Numbered from the stretch's first letter, positions 32,568-40,848 are shown. The stretch: DNA of 43,704 nucleotides from an uncultured Oscillospiraceae bacterium (GCA_910588495.1 CAJUPU010000026.1:1-43704); one strand, 5' to 3'. Numbers and translations are program-made. The notes: generated from the sequence alone by a model not told the origin.

Positions 32568-33371
32568 CTATCGATAGAACCAGTGGCAGCCGATGGTGGT
32601 GACGTAGCTCTGGTTCTCCATGATCCAGTGGTCATCGGTGAGCTCGGGGGCCAGGAAATACAGGCTGTCCCCCGCCGCCCTGGCCCCGTCCAGCACCAGC
32701 TTGGCGGCCAGCACGCTCTCCGCCGTGGGCTCCAGGTAGACGGTGCCGTTGGCCACCGGCGTGAACTGCACCCCCCACTTCCGATCGAAGATCACATCGT
32801 GGATGGTGTCGGGGAACTCATCGCTGGCCACCCGGTTGAGCACCACAGTGCCCACCGCCAGCTTGCCCAGCAGGGGCTCCCCCCGGCTCTCGGCGGAGAT
32901 GATGCGGCTCATCCAGTACAGATCCTCCTCTGTGTAGGGGGCGGGGCCGGGCCGGCCGGCGCCCGGGGTGAGGGTCACCCCCGCCGCCTGGCTCCAACCC
33001 ACCCCGGCACCCAGGGCCTGGGCCAGGGGACGCACGGGCACCAGGGTCCGCCCGTCCTCCAGCCGCACCTGGTAGGGGACGTACAGCGCCCGGCCGTTCA
33101 CCGTCATCCACTGGTCGCCGGGCCGGGCGGACAGCTCCACCCCCTCCCCCCGGACCCAGGCGGTCCCGTCCTCCCAGGTGACCACCGCGTCGGGGGAGAG
33201 CGCCTGGGCCACCGTGCGCAGGGAGACATAGGTGGTCCCCCCCTCCACCAGCCGGGCCTGGGCCGGGCCCCACAGGTCCCGGCCGTTGACGGACAGCACG
33301 TCCGCCGCCGAGGCGGGCAGCACCAGGGCCGCCGCCAGCGCCACGCCCGCGATCGTTTGCTTGAAGTTCAT
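32568..33371 (-). CDS. Secreted SleB-type cell wall hydrolase, short paralogue
   Basis: A 267-residue secreted protein: signal peptide (1-22, cut after ASA), a copper-amine-oxidase-like N-terminal domain (about 25-135, with LVEGGTTYVSLRTVAQAL and GRTLVPVRPLAQALG, the doubled motif of that fold), then a SleB/hydrolase-2 domain (about 148-267) with catalytic E161 in IISAESRGEPLLGK. The fold is used by clostridia to hold proteins at the wall. It is a clear paralogue of the gene at 31344-32384, but without the Ala/Glu linker, and its promoter bears the same WalR-like box. Confidence 0.88.
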   Translation of the reverse strand: MNFKQTIAGVALAAALVLPASAADVLSVNGRDLWGPAQARLVEGGTTYVSLRTVAQALSPDAVVTWEDGTAWVRGEGVELSARPGDQWMTVNGRALYVPYQVRLEDGRTLVPVRPLAQALGAGVGWSQAAGVTLTPGAGRPGPAPYTEEDLYWMSRIISAESRGEPLLGKLAVGTVVLNRVASDEFPDTIHDVIFDRKWGVQFTPVANGTVYLEPTAESVLAAKLVLDGARAAGDSLYFLAPELTDDHWIMENQSYVTTIGCHWFYR

Positions 33372-33405
33372 ATCCTGTCACTCCTTGTGGTGTCATTACA
33401 GCCCC

Positions 33406-33434
33406 ATTGTAACCGTTTTGTAACCTTTCATCAA
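33406..33434 (-). promoter_or_regulatory. Promoter with WalR-type box, second SleB-type gene
   Basis: On the minus strand TTGATG (33429-33434), 17 bases, TACAAT (33406-33411). The spacer and -10 are covered by TGTAAC-N5-TGTAAC read on the plus strand (33408-33413 and 33419-33424), a full match to the WalR consensus. Position and orientation mirror the box at 32418-32434. Confidence 0.75.
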
Positions 33435-33478
33435 GCCACAATAGCTGCCAGCCCAGGAGATCCCTGCCAAAAGGAAAA

Positions 33479-33506
33479 GGACCCCCGCCTCCCGGCGGGG
33501 GTCCCT
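33479..33506 (-). terminator. Terminator after the TSCPD gene
   Basis: An 11-bp GC stem with a 4-base loop, followed by a T-rich stretch on the minus strand. It lies close after the stop at 33517. Confidence 0.85.
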
Positions 33507-33516
33507 TTCACACGTC

Positions 33517-33762
33517 TCACACGGCGGACTTCAGCGCCCGGGCCAGCTGGTCCGGGCAGGAGGTGGGCTTCATGCCGCAGCGGATGCCGTCCAGCCGGGC
33601 GATGGCGTCCTCCACCTTCATCCCCTTCAGCAGGGCGCTCACCCCCTGGAGGTTGCCGCTGCACCCCCCCATCACCCGGACGGCCTGGATCACGCCGTCC
33701 TCGATGTCCACCTCCATATGCCGGGAGCACACCCCCCGGGGAGTGTAATTGATGGTCTCCAT
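33517..33762 (-). CDS. TSCPD domain protein
   Basis: An 81-residue protein consisting of a single TSCPD domain: GVCSRHMEVDIEDG, the glycine-rich GGCSGNLQGVS and the name-giving TSCPDQLARAL near the C-terminus. Cysteines C12, C34, C62 and C69 may bind metal. The domain also occurs at the end of class II ribonucleotide reductases and in small stand-alone proteins; its function alone is unknown. It lies 24 bases after the methionine-synthase-like gene and is likely co-transcribed. Confidence 0.85.
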   Translation of the reverse strand: METINYTPRGVCSRHMEVDIEDGVIQAVRVMGGCSGNLQGVSALLKGMKVEDAIARLDGIRCGMKPTSCPDQLARALKSAV

Positions 33763-33786
33763 AGGTCTTTCCCTTCCTTATATACA

Positions 33787-34578
33787 TTATAATATGATCA
33801 GACCGTACAGCCCGGACAGCCGCTCCAGCTCCTCCCGGCTCAGCTCCCCGGTGCCGTCGTAGAACGCCCGGCCCTGGTACGCCCGCAGCGCGCCCTCCAG
33901 CAGCTCGGGCACGTCGGAGCACAGGCAGAGCGCCTCCCGGACGGCGTACTGGTGCAGGGCGAACACGTCCACATCGTCCTGGCTCTGGACGGCGATCTTC
34001 ACCGCCCCCACCGGATCGTCCTCGGCGGCGATGATGTCCTCCAGCAGGTCGGGGCCGCACTCCAGCTCCTCCCCCACGTCGATGGTCCGGCGGATGAAGC
34101 AGGGCTCGGCGCCGGTGGCGCAGGGGATGGCGTCCGGGTCCCGGACTGCGGGCCGGTAGGGATAGGGCACGGCCTCCCCCGCACGGACGCGGAACAGGGG
34201 GACTTGGGCGTAGGCGGCCAGGCCGCCCAGCACGTCCTGGGCGGCCTGTTCCGGGCAGTCCACCCCGAAGGCCGCGCACCCCATCCCCTCGCACACGAAC
34301 AGGGCGGCCAGCATGGCCACCCGGGTGGGGGACTCCCCGTCCTCATCGCACGCCCAGCTCACCCAGGGGGCGCCGCAGTCCTGCTTTTTCACCGCCAGCA
34401 TGGCCGCCCGGCACTCCGCCATGGTGGTCATCCCCGCGATATGCACCGGCCCCCGCCCCGGCTCCAGCCGGACCCGGTAAGCCGCCGCCAGCTCCTCGAA
34501 GCCGCACTCCCCCGCCGGGGGCACGTCCAGCCCCAGGGGCTCCAGCCTCTGCCGGAACAAGGGCACAGAAGCGTCCAT
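33787..34578 (-). CDS. Degenerate homocysteine methyltransferase / pterin-domain-like protein
   Basis: A 263-residue protein without an obvious name. Residues about 45-140 follow the later half of a homocysteine S-methyltransferase barrel (MTTMAECRAAMLAVKK, then PWVSWACDEDG, then GCAAFGVDCPEQA and a PLFRVRAGE strand). Residues about 195-263 resemble the start of the MetH pterin-binding barrel (EALCLCSDVPELLEGALRAY). The zinc-binding GGCCGT-type motif and the cobalamin domain are missing, so it is probably not a methionine synthase. ATG 34578 fits the promoter at 34619-34647 and a GGAG site; an ATG at 34689 lies upstream of that promoter. Confidence 0.6.
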   Translation of the reverse strand: MDASVPLFRQRLEPLGLDVPPAGECGFEELAAAYRVRLEPGRGPVHIAGMTTMAECRAAMLAVKKQDCGAPWVSWACDEDGESPTRVAMLAALFVCEGMGCAAFGVDCPEQAAQDVLGGLAAYAQVPLFRVRAGEAVPYPYRPAVRDPDAIPCATGAEPCFIRRTIDVGEELECGPDLLEDIIAAEDDPVGAVKIAVQSQDDVDVFALHQYAVREALCLCSDVPELLEGALRAYQGRAFYDGTGELSREELERLSGLYGLIIL

Positions 34579-34618
34579 GATACAGCTCCACAACTCCTTT
34601 ACCGTAACAGTCGCCGCT

Positions 34619-34647
34619 ATTATATCAGACCTTTTCCCGGATCGCAA
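34619..34647 (-). promoter_or_regulatory. Sigma-A promoter of the methionine-synthase-like gene
   Basis: TTGCGA (34642-34647), 17 bases, perfect TATAAT (34619-34624) on the minus strand. Start expected near 34612, giving a 34-base leader. Same hexamers and spacing as at 2456-2484. Confidence 0.85.
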
Positions 34648-34707
34648 GTGTCTTTCCTCCGGCGGATCCCCGGACGATTTATTTACCATTTCTTAATGAA
34701 CGCCCCC

Positions 34708-34736
34708 TTGTAATTTTTCCCTCGATCCGCTATACT
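34708..34736 (+). promoter_or_regulatory. Sigma-A promoter of the LCP-family gene
   Basis: TTGTAA (34708-34713), 17 bases, TATACT (34731-34736) on the plus strand, about 70 bases before ATG 34808. It is divergent from the promoter at 34619-34647. Confidence 0.78.
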
Positions 34737-34807
34737 AGGGGACGCTGAAAAGTTGACATAATGCGGGGGGCTTCGACGCCCCATTGGAGAAAGGGTGCTT
34801 TTTTGAT

Positions 34808-35833
34808 ATGAGCAGATCCCCCAAGCGGGCGGCCAAGCGCCGGCCGTCCGCCCTGGTCCGGCTGGCCAAGGGCCTGTACCTGATGGTGTTCATCCTCTCC
34901 CTGGTGATCGTGGTGGGCTTCGCCGCCGTGAACATCTTCGCTCCAAAGCCCACGGTGGACGGCCAGGTCACCATCCCCCCCAGGCAGGAGGGGCCCTCCG
35001 CCCCCCCGGCGGCGACAGACGGCCCGGGCGCTTCCGACGCCCCCTCCCCCACCCCCGACCTGGTGCTCCACCGGCGGGATGACGTGTTCACCTGCCTGCT
35101 GCTGGGGGTGGCCGACCAGGGCGGGACCGACACCATCATGCTGGGGGTGTTCGACACCAAGGCCAAAAAAGCGTCCCTGATCTCCATCCCCCGGGATACG
35201 GTGGTGTACTACAACGGCAGATACCAGAAGATCAACGCCACCTACGCAGGCGGTGAAAAGGCGGTGGCGGAGGCGGTGCGGGACCTGCTGGGGGTGCCGG
35301 TGGACTACTGGGTGTCGGTGAACCTGAAGGCCTTCTCCACCATCGTGGACCAGATCGGCGGGGTGTATTTCGACGTGCCGGTGAACATGGACTACGAGGA
35401 CCCCTATCAGGATCTGTACATCCACATACCCGCGGGTTACCAGCTCCTCAACGGCAAGAAGGCGGAGGGGGTCATGCGCTGCCGGAGCTGCTACGTCAAC
35501 GCCGACATCGGCCGCACCGCCACCCAGCGGGCCTTCCTGGTGGCCCTGGCCAAGCAGACCATCACCCCCTCCAACGTGGGCAGCGTCACCTCGCTGATCG
35601 ATACGTTCATCAAATATGTCCGGACCGACATGCCGCTGAACGACATGGTCTATTTCGGCACCCAGGCCGTCGGCATGGATCTGGATACGGCGCTGACCAC
35701 CGGCTCTCTGACGGGAGAGTGGATCTCCCCCTACTGGCAGCTGGACGACCAGGCGGTGCTGGAGCTGGTGAACAGCCTGGGGATCTATCAGGAGCAGGTC
35801 CCCGCCCGGGCGCTGCACATCGTGCATCCCTGA
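34808..35833 (+). CDS. LytR-CpsA-Psr family wall polymer ligase
   Basis: A 341-residue membrane-anchored protein: basic cytoplasmic start (1-22), one membrane helix (about 23-45), a Pro/Ala-rich spacer (60-85), and an extracellular LCP domain with DTIMLGVFDTKAKKASLISI and PRDT (about 117-141), the INATYAGG segment and a FSTIVDQIGGVYFDVP block. LCP enzymes move teichoic-acid-like polymers from their lipid carrier to peptidoglycan. ATG 34808 is preferred because the membrane-anchored basic start follows it; a TTG at 34784 would add eight residues. It is the only complete non-regulatory gene on the plus strand and forms its own unit. Confidence 0.92.
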   Translation: MSRSPKRAAKRRPSALVRLAKGLYLMVFILSLVIVVGFAAVNIFAPKPTVDGQVTIPPRQEGPSAPPAATDGPGASDAPSPTPDLVLHRRDDVFTCLLLGVADQGGTDTIMLGVFDTKAKKASLISIPRDTVVYYNGRYQKINATYAGGEKAVAEAVRDLLGVPVDYWVSVNLKAFSTIVDQIGGVYFDVPVNMDYEDPYQDLYIHIPAGYQLLNGKKAEGVMRCRSCYVNADIGRTATQRAFLVALAKQTITPSNVGSVTSLIDTFIKYVRTDMPLNDMVYFGTQAVGMDLDTALTTGSLTGEWISPYWQLDDQAVLELVNSLGIYQEQVPARALHIVHP

Positions 35834-35841
35834 GACAGGGC

Positions 35842-35881
35842 AAAGAGAAGGCCCCGGCCAGACGGCCGGGGCCTTCTCTTT
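35842..35881 (+). terminator. Terminator after the LCP gene
   Basis: A perfect 18-bp stem with a 4-base loop (35842-35859 with 35864-35881). The T-run after it is interrupted by C, but the stem is very strong and can act from both sides. Confidence 0.8.
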
Positions 35882-35901
35882 CTCTGCGGCGGACAATGGA
35901 G

Positions 35902-35930
35902 CTCCCCGCCCAAAAAAAGCGGGCGGGGAG
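35902..35930 (-). terminator. Hairpin after the nucleotidase gene
   Basis: A perfect 10-bp stem (35902-35911 with 35921-35930), 13 bases past the nucleotidase stop. Its T-run (minus strand) lies in the loop, not behind the stem, so terminator function is probable but not certain. Confidence 0.55.
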
Positions 35931-35943
35931 TCCATAAGCGCGG

Positions 35944-37902
35944 TTACGCCGCGGGGAGCACCAGGGTCTGGCCGGGCCAGATCTGGTTGGGGTTCTTGAT
36001 GATGTTCTTGTTGGCCTCGTAGATCACGGTCCACTTGGAGCTGTCGCCGTACTGGGCCTTGGCGATCTTGGACAGGTTGTCGCCCCGGACCACGGTGTAG
36101 GTGCCCTCGGGCTGAGGCTCGGGCTGGGGCTCAGGCTCCGGCTCGGGCTCAGGCTCCGGCTCGGGCTCAGGCTCGGCGGGGAGCTTCACCGTGATGCTGC
36201 CGGCGGGCTCGCCATACGCCTCGGCGGTGACGGTGCCCTTCAGCTCTTCCTTGATGTAGTCCATCAGCACCTCGTCCAGGGGCAGGCCCAGGTCGTAGTT
36301 CACGGAAGAGGCGGAGAAGGCGTAATAGGTGTCGCCGCCGGCGGCCAGGAAGTCGTTGGTGGCGATGGCGTAGGTGGCCTTCTCGTCGAACTCCTTGCCG
36401 CCCACGGTCTGGATGGTCACCCGCTTGATGCTGGCGGGCTTGTGGTAGGTGGAGCCGGGATACAGGTCGCCCTCGTCGAACTCCTGCTCGGTGTCAACGG
36501 TGAACTCGATGCCGCTGACCTGGGGGAAGCCGCCGATGGCGGTGGGCGTGCAGTAGGTGGACGCCTCCAGGGCCTCCAGCAGCTCCGCGCCGGTGACCTT
36601 GACGATGCTCAGGGTGTTGCCGAAGGGCAGCACGGTGTTCACGTCCTTCTTGGTGATGTCGCCCGCCTCGATGGTGGCCCGGATGCCGCCGCCGTTGGTG
36701 ATGGCCGCGTCCACGCTCTCGCCGTTCTCCTTAGCGCCCCAGACCATGGAGTCGCAGATCAGGTCGCCCAGGTTGGTCTCCTGGGTGCGGTTGCCGGGGT
36801 CTTTGTCGCCGTTGAGCTTGACCTCGGTCTCGGCGAACACGGTGCCGTAGTCATCGTCGATCTCCTTCTGGATGGCGGCGGCCCGGTCGGCCACCTCCTT
36901 GACCTCGTCGGTCAGGGTCTCGGCGGACACGCTCTCCACCTTGGTCTCAAAAGCGTCCTCGCCCTTGGTGATGGTGACCACGCCCACGTTGGCCAGCTTG
37001 GTGCCGGTGGAGGTGATGACGGTATCGCCCACCTTGCCGTCGGTCACGCCCTCAGCGGCCTGGACCTTGTCCAGGGTGGAGTGGGAGTGGCCGTCGATGA
37101 ACAGGTCGATGCCCTCGACCTCCTTGAGCAGGTCCACGGAGCGGTTGCCCTTGGACTCGTCGTCGATGCCCAGGTGGCCCAGGCAGACGATGTAGTCGCA
37201 CTCATCGGCCTTGAGGGCATCCACCTGCTTCTGGGCGATGTCGAACATCTCCTCGCCCGCCGGGATGGTCACGCCGCGGATCTTGGCGGGGTGGGCCTTG
37301 GTGGCGGTCTCGGGGGTCTCCAGGCCGAACACGCCGATCTTCACGCCGTCCTCGGTCTCGAAGGTCACGCTGTCCTGGAAGGCCACCTTGCCCTCGTACA
37401 GCACGTTGGCGGCCACGATCTGGAACTTGGCGTCCTTGGTGATCTTCTTCAGGTTCTCATAGCCGTAGTCGAACTCGTGGTTGCCCAGTGTGGCCACGTC
37501 GTAGCCCGCCAGGTCCATCAGCTCCACGGCGGTGGCGCCCTCGGAGACGCTGACCACAGGGTCGCCCTGGCTGAAGTCGCCCGCGTCCACCAGCAGGACG
37601 AAAGCGCCCTCGGCCTCATACTTGGCCTTCAGCGCCGCCACCTTGGCGTACCCGGCGATGCCGCCGTGGACGTCGTTGGTGTGGAGGATGACGATGGTGC
37701 CCTTCAGCTCCGGCTCCGCCGGGGCTGAAGGCTTGGCACTCTCCGCCGGGTACTCGTCCTCCGTCGGCTCGGCGCTCTCGGTCGCCACCGGCGCGTCCGT
37801 CTCGCCTTCAGCCTTGTCGTCCGCCGCGAAAGCGGGGACCATCAGGCTGAACACCATGACCAGCGACAGCAGCAGCGCCAACAGCTTGCTCTTTGCTTTC
37901 AT
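35944..37902 (-). CDS. Secreted 5'-nucleotidase family phosphohydrolase with LysM wall anchor
   Basis: A 652-residue secreted enzyme. Signal peptide 1-26; acidic linker; metallophosphatase domain from about residue 68 with HTNDVHG, DAGDFSQGD, GNHEFDYG, GHLG and DGHSHS metal motifs; then the 5'-nucleotidase C-terminal domain with NLGDLICDSM and NGGGIRA. A Glu-Pro repeat (about 578-598) leads to a single LysM domain at the end (YTVVRGDNLSKIAKAQYGD to LVLPA), which should bind peptidoglycan. It likely takes phosphate off external nucleotides or related esters for scavenging. Promoter at 37974-38002. Confidence 0.93.
   Translation of the reverse strand: MKAKSKLLALLLSLVMVFSLMVPAFAADDKAEGETDAPVATESAEPTEDEYPAESAKPSAPAEPELKGTIVILHTNDVHGGIAGYAKVAALKAKYEAEGAFVLLVDAGDFSQGDPVVSVSEGATAVELMDLAGYDVATLGNHEFDYGYENLKKITKDAKFQIVAANVLYEGKVAFQDSVTFETEDGVKIGVFGLETPETATKAHPAKIRGVTIPAGEEMFDIAQKQVDALKADECDYIVCLGHLGIDDESKGNRSVDLLKEVEGIDLFIDGHSHSTLDKVQAAEGVTDGKVGDTVITSTGTKLANVGVVTITKGEDAFETKVESVSAETLTDEVKEVADRAAAIQKEIDDDYGTVFAETEVKLNGDKDPGNRTQETNLGDLICDSMVWGAKENGESVDAAITNGGGIRATIEAGDITKKDVNTVLPFGNTLSIVKVTGAELLEALEASTYCTPTAIGGFPQVSGIEFTVDTEQEFDEGDLYPGSTYHKPASIKRVTIQTVGGKEFDEKATYAIATNDFLAAGGDTYYAFSASSVNYDLGLPLDEVLMDYIKEELKGTVTAEAYGEPAGSITVKLPAEPEPEPEPEPEPEPEPQPEPQPEGTYTVVRGDNLSKIAKAQYGDSSKWTVIYEANKNIIKNPNQIWPGQTLVLPAA
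36115..36176 (-). repeat. Glu-Pro coding tandem repeat in the nucleotidase gene
   Basis: An 18-base unit (36131-36148 and 36149-36166, with partial copies on both sides) encodes the PEPEPE linker between the enzyme and its LysM domain. Such repeats change length by slippage in steps of whole codons. Confidence 0.75.
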
Positions 37903-37973
37903 TTGCTCACCTTTCCCTTCTGCTTTGGTCCGGCCTGTGCCGTGTCATTATGAGGACAGGCCAGCCAACTTGT

Positions 37974-38002
37974 ATTATACAAACTTTTCCCCGCTTTTTC
38001 AA
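37974..38002 (-). promoter_or_regulatory. Sigma-A promoter of the nucleotidase gene
   Basis: TTGAAA (37997-38002), 17 bases, TATAAT (37974-37979) on the minus strand. The 65-base leader contains a 7-bp stem (GGCCTGT/ACAGGCC, about 37931-37963) just upstream of the ribosome site. Confidence 0.85.
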
Positions 38003-38159
38003 CCACATTTACGCAGATGGACCAAATTTCCCCTTTGGCCGCAAAAACCGTCCCAGCCGCTGGCGACGGCGCCGCCCTTTCCCGCCGGAAAAGACTCTCC
38101 CGCTGCCGCACAGGACCACCGGGGCGCCCGCCGATCTCCACCTGTCCCCGGCGGTCTTT

Positions 38160-38953
38160 TCAGCACATGCTCACCAGAGCGGCCAGCAGGAGCATGACAG
38201 CGGGCACAAGGTATTTCCTCGGATGGTGCCAGAGGTCGCTTTCAATCTTCCACCCCCGGATGGGGCAGTACCACTCCAGCAGGACGGCGCCGATCGCGCT
38301 CGACAGGGCAAAAGCAGCCGCTGTCAAAGCGTAGAGAGGGACGATCCCGCCGATCTGGATCTGCCAGCTGCACAGGAAAATGATGTCCGCGGCCAGATTG
38401 CACCCGAAAATGAACAGGCAGTAGGGGACACAGAAGGCCCTTTGCTGTCCCGGCAGGAAGCGCACTGCCTGTTCCAGGGCGGGGTCGCAGGACAGCAGGA
38501 TGCACAGCGGCGTGTTCAGGGAGAGGATGGCAAAGCCGATCGGCAGGACGAACCGGGCCTCCATCCGGCCCAGCAGCGCCGGAAGGACGCAGGCCCTCCC
38601 ACATTCCCGCCGTGTTGACCAGATAGTTCTTGTGGGCCATGAGATAGCGGAACAGGTAGCGCCAAACAGAGCCGCGGCGGTGGGCTTTGACCGCCCCCCC
38701 GCGGCGCTCGGGCCGGACATAAAAGGCGTAGGCGTCGGTGCGCCCCAGGCGCAGGGGATAGAGGCAGGACACCACCACAATGGCGGCCAGGGAGCAGAGG
38801 ATGCTCCCCAAGATCTCCGTCCAGCTCCAGGGGGAGACCGGCGATGTGCAGGCTCCAAAAGACCACCAGATCAAGGAAGAGCGTCCTGGTCAGCCGCTCA
38901 TATCTGATGCCGAGCAGCTTTTTGGCGGTGACTTCAAAGCTCATTTTCATCAT
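38160..38953 (-). pseudogene. ABC transporter permease, broken by two frameshifts
   Basis: Three overlapping frames together encode about 264 residues of one membrane protein. The first part starts MKMSFEVTAKKLLGIRYERL (from ATG 38944-38953), the middle continues with LCSLAAIVVVSCLYPLRLG, and the last with RFVLPIGFAILSLNTPLCI and LVPAVMLLLAALVSMC. The frame changes near 38820 and near 38600. It overlaps the end of the ATP-binding subunit fragment, as in an intact ABC operon. Substrate unknown; I saw no substrate-binding protein. Two shifts within 230 bases argue for decay rather than sequencing error. Confidence 0.7.
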
Positions 38954-39352
38954 GCAGGGCCTCCCGAATGTTCGCGGCGTCGATCTTGCCGCCCTCAAAG
39001 CTCCGCCGGATCCGCCCCTCCTCCAGCACCAGCACCCGGTCGGGGGTCAGGGTGCTGCTCTCCAAGATGTGGCAGGAGAAGAGGACTGTCCCGTGCTCCT
39101 TGTACCCCGCGATCAGCTGGTACAGGTGCTCCGTGCTCTGGAAATCCAGGCCGTTCACCGGCTCGTCCAGCACGAGCAGTTCCGGCTTCAGGGCGAAGGC
39201 GACAATCAAAAACGTCTTTTTCTTGCTGCCGGTGGACAGGTCCTTCAGCAGGGTGCCGGTGTAGTCCTCGAAGTGAAATCCCCGCACCAGCTGGGACACG
39301 TCGGGCACCTTCTTTTGGTACGCCGCTGCATAGGACAGGTACTCCTGGGAAG
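38934..39352 (-). pseudogene. ABC transporter ATP-binding subunit, 5'-truncated
   Basis: Only the C-terminal half of an ABC ATPase is left: a signature-like DLSTGSKKK, Walker B LLVLDEPVNGLD and the switch histidine in FSCHILE. The Walker A half is missing. In-frame sequence runs to about 39352, where homology stops and the transposase remnant begins, so a deletion removed the gene's 5' part together with the 3' part of the insertion sequence. Confidence 0.8.
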
Positions 39353-39355
39353 ATG

Positions 39356-39656
39356 GCTGATTGTGCTGTGATTCGGCACTCGTTCATCCAAATCTATCCC
39401 CAAATACCAGCGAAAGGCGTTGCTGTCCGCACACCGCTCCTCGATCTAACGCTCCGATGGGATACCCTATAAAAAGCCCACCAGCAGGTATTTTACCATC
39501 ACTACCGGGTCAATGGGGGCAGCCATACTTTCGGCTGTACAGATGGGTGGTTTCCTCATACACAAATGACAGATCCAGTGATTTCTCCAGCTTCCGTAAA
39601 AAATAGTTTCCCGGCACCAGTTCCTCTATCGTTACCATGTGATATTTCAGCTGCAT
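39356..39656 (-). mobile_element. IS1182-type transposase remnant (5' part, inactivated)
   Basis: From ATG 39656 the frame reads YHMVTIEELVPGNYFLRKL and LDLSFVYEETTHLYSRKYG, the start of IS1182-family (DUF772) transposases. A frameshift near 39512 then leads to PIDPVVMVKYLLVGFL and, after two in-frame TAG codons, FRWYLGIDLDERVPNHSTIS. It stops at the junction with the ABC ATPase fragment. Neither a catalytic domain nor an inverted terminal repeat remains visible. Confidence 0.8.
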
Positions 39657-39789
39657 TTCTCCGCCCCTCCCCTTTGTCCCTATTTTATCATGTCCCTCTT
39701 ATTTTCGCTACTTTGTCAACAGACCGGAAATGAGGTACGTTTCCGTCGATTCCTGGCGGGACGAACACCGCCCCCGGCACCCAAAATCA

Positions 39790-39917
39790 AAGGAGGCGGG
39801 CAAGCACCCTTGGTGCTTGCCCACCTTAATGACCGCAAAGCGAACCCGGGCGAGGCGGTCAAGGTTGGCGCTGAAAGCGCCATGCACTTTAACCTTGACG
39901 GCCCCGCTCGGGTTTGC
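39790..39917 (+). ncRNA. Nested stem-loop element, candidate structured RNA
   Basis: Two structures lie side by side. The first is a perfect 11-bp hairpin with a 3-base loop (39798-39808 with 39812-39822), flanked by AAGG and CCTT that can also pair. The second is nested: an outer 13-bp stem (39840-39852 with 39905-39917), a 3-bp bridge (39854-39856 with 39901-39903), a 9-bp stem (39858-39866 with 39891-39899), then a 6-bp hairpin with a GAA loop (39867-39872 with 39876-39881) and a 9-base bulge. The two mispairs in the outer stem are G-U on the plus strand but A-C on the minus strand, so a plus-strand RNA is favoured. Function unknown. Confidence 0.5.
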
Positions 39918-39934
39918 TATTTATTTATATCCAA

Positions 39935-40684
39935 TTACCGCAGAGGACACTTCTTGAATTGTTTCTTTACTGACACTTTCAATATCTCACTGTCATTTTT
40001 GATTTCCTCGCTGTATTTTATAAACGCCTTATAAAATATTAATTGAACAATCCAACGGTTATCTCTGATAATCGTTGCAAACCTACCTAAATTTGATTTT
40101 GCCGCACCAAAACAGTCGTTTATCGAATTTAAAATGTGTGGAAGCAACTCGTCTATGTGCAATTGATACACCGTTTGGAGCATTTCTTGCAGATGATATT
40201 TCCCGTACTTTTAGAATTGTCCATTCACAAAGCAGATATCTTCGTATGAATAGTTTGTTGGACACTGGCTTAAATCCACCGTACAATACCTTGTAATGGA
40301 AAAGAAAAGTGACTTGTATAATTGAATTCGCACATGTTCATCCTCGATTCCGTTCACCTTTTGCTCCAAGTACTGGATTTTCTTTTTGCAGATACGCCTC
40401 CGTTCTGATTTTTGCCAAGCATCAAGAAATTCCGGTAAAAAGTTACCAAATATGTCTTGATAAAATTCGATTGTCTCATCCGTGAATTTAGAAAAATCTA
40501 TGTCAGTGAAAAAAAGATCAATAGCGCATTCAGAGTCAGCGGAGGATTGTATTAATTGCCTTCGATATAGCGCAATAATTTCAGATGTGCAGTACAAATC
40601 CAACACCTTGTGACTATCGTGGCTGCCAATGTCTAGAGGCAATTCCTCATACAAATATTGAATAATAATATGTTTCTGTTGCAT
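39935..40684 (-). pseudogene. Hypothetical protein interrupted by one nonsense codon
   Basis: Two segments in the same frame, 157 and 82 residues, are separated only by a TAA (40211-40213) and nine sense codons; the unbroken protein would be about 249 residues. It is AT-rich, with helical, lysine- and isoleucine-rich sequence (LERRRICKKK-like middle, closing FKKCPLR). I do not recognise a family. No ribosome site is clear before the ATG at 40684 and a stop lies just upstream in frame, so the 5' end may also be altered. Confidence 0.55.
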
Positions 40685-40848
40685 CAGGCAACATATACAT
40701 TAAGCGTGAGCTTTGCTCTATATTTGTAACAATAAGTCTTCCGCCAAAGGAAAAGACCACACTCTTGTCAAACGTGCAAAAATTTGACTTTGATGGATTG
40801 CACACCGAGAGATAATCAGTCAAAAGAAGGAGATTATTTTAATCCCAT

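Noticed and set aside
39840..39917. Integron attC site
   Set aside because: The stem is imperfect and of fitting length, but the RYYYAAC/GTTRRRY ends and a nearby integrase are missing.
39730..39957. Small plus-strand protein over the stem-loop element
   Set aside because: No ribosome site, composition dominated by the palindrome, and two frames equally open; RNA structure explains the sequence better.
40211..40213. Programmed stop-codon readthrough or selenocysteine-like recoding
   Set aside because: The codon is TAA, not TGA, and no recoding structure is seen; the neighbours are also decaying.
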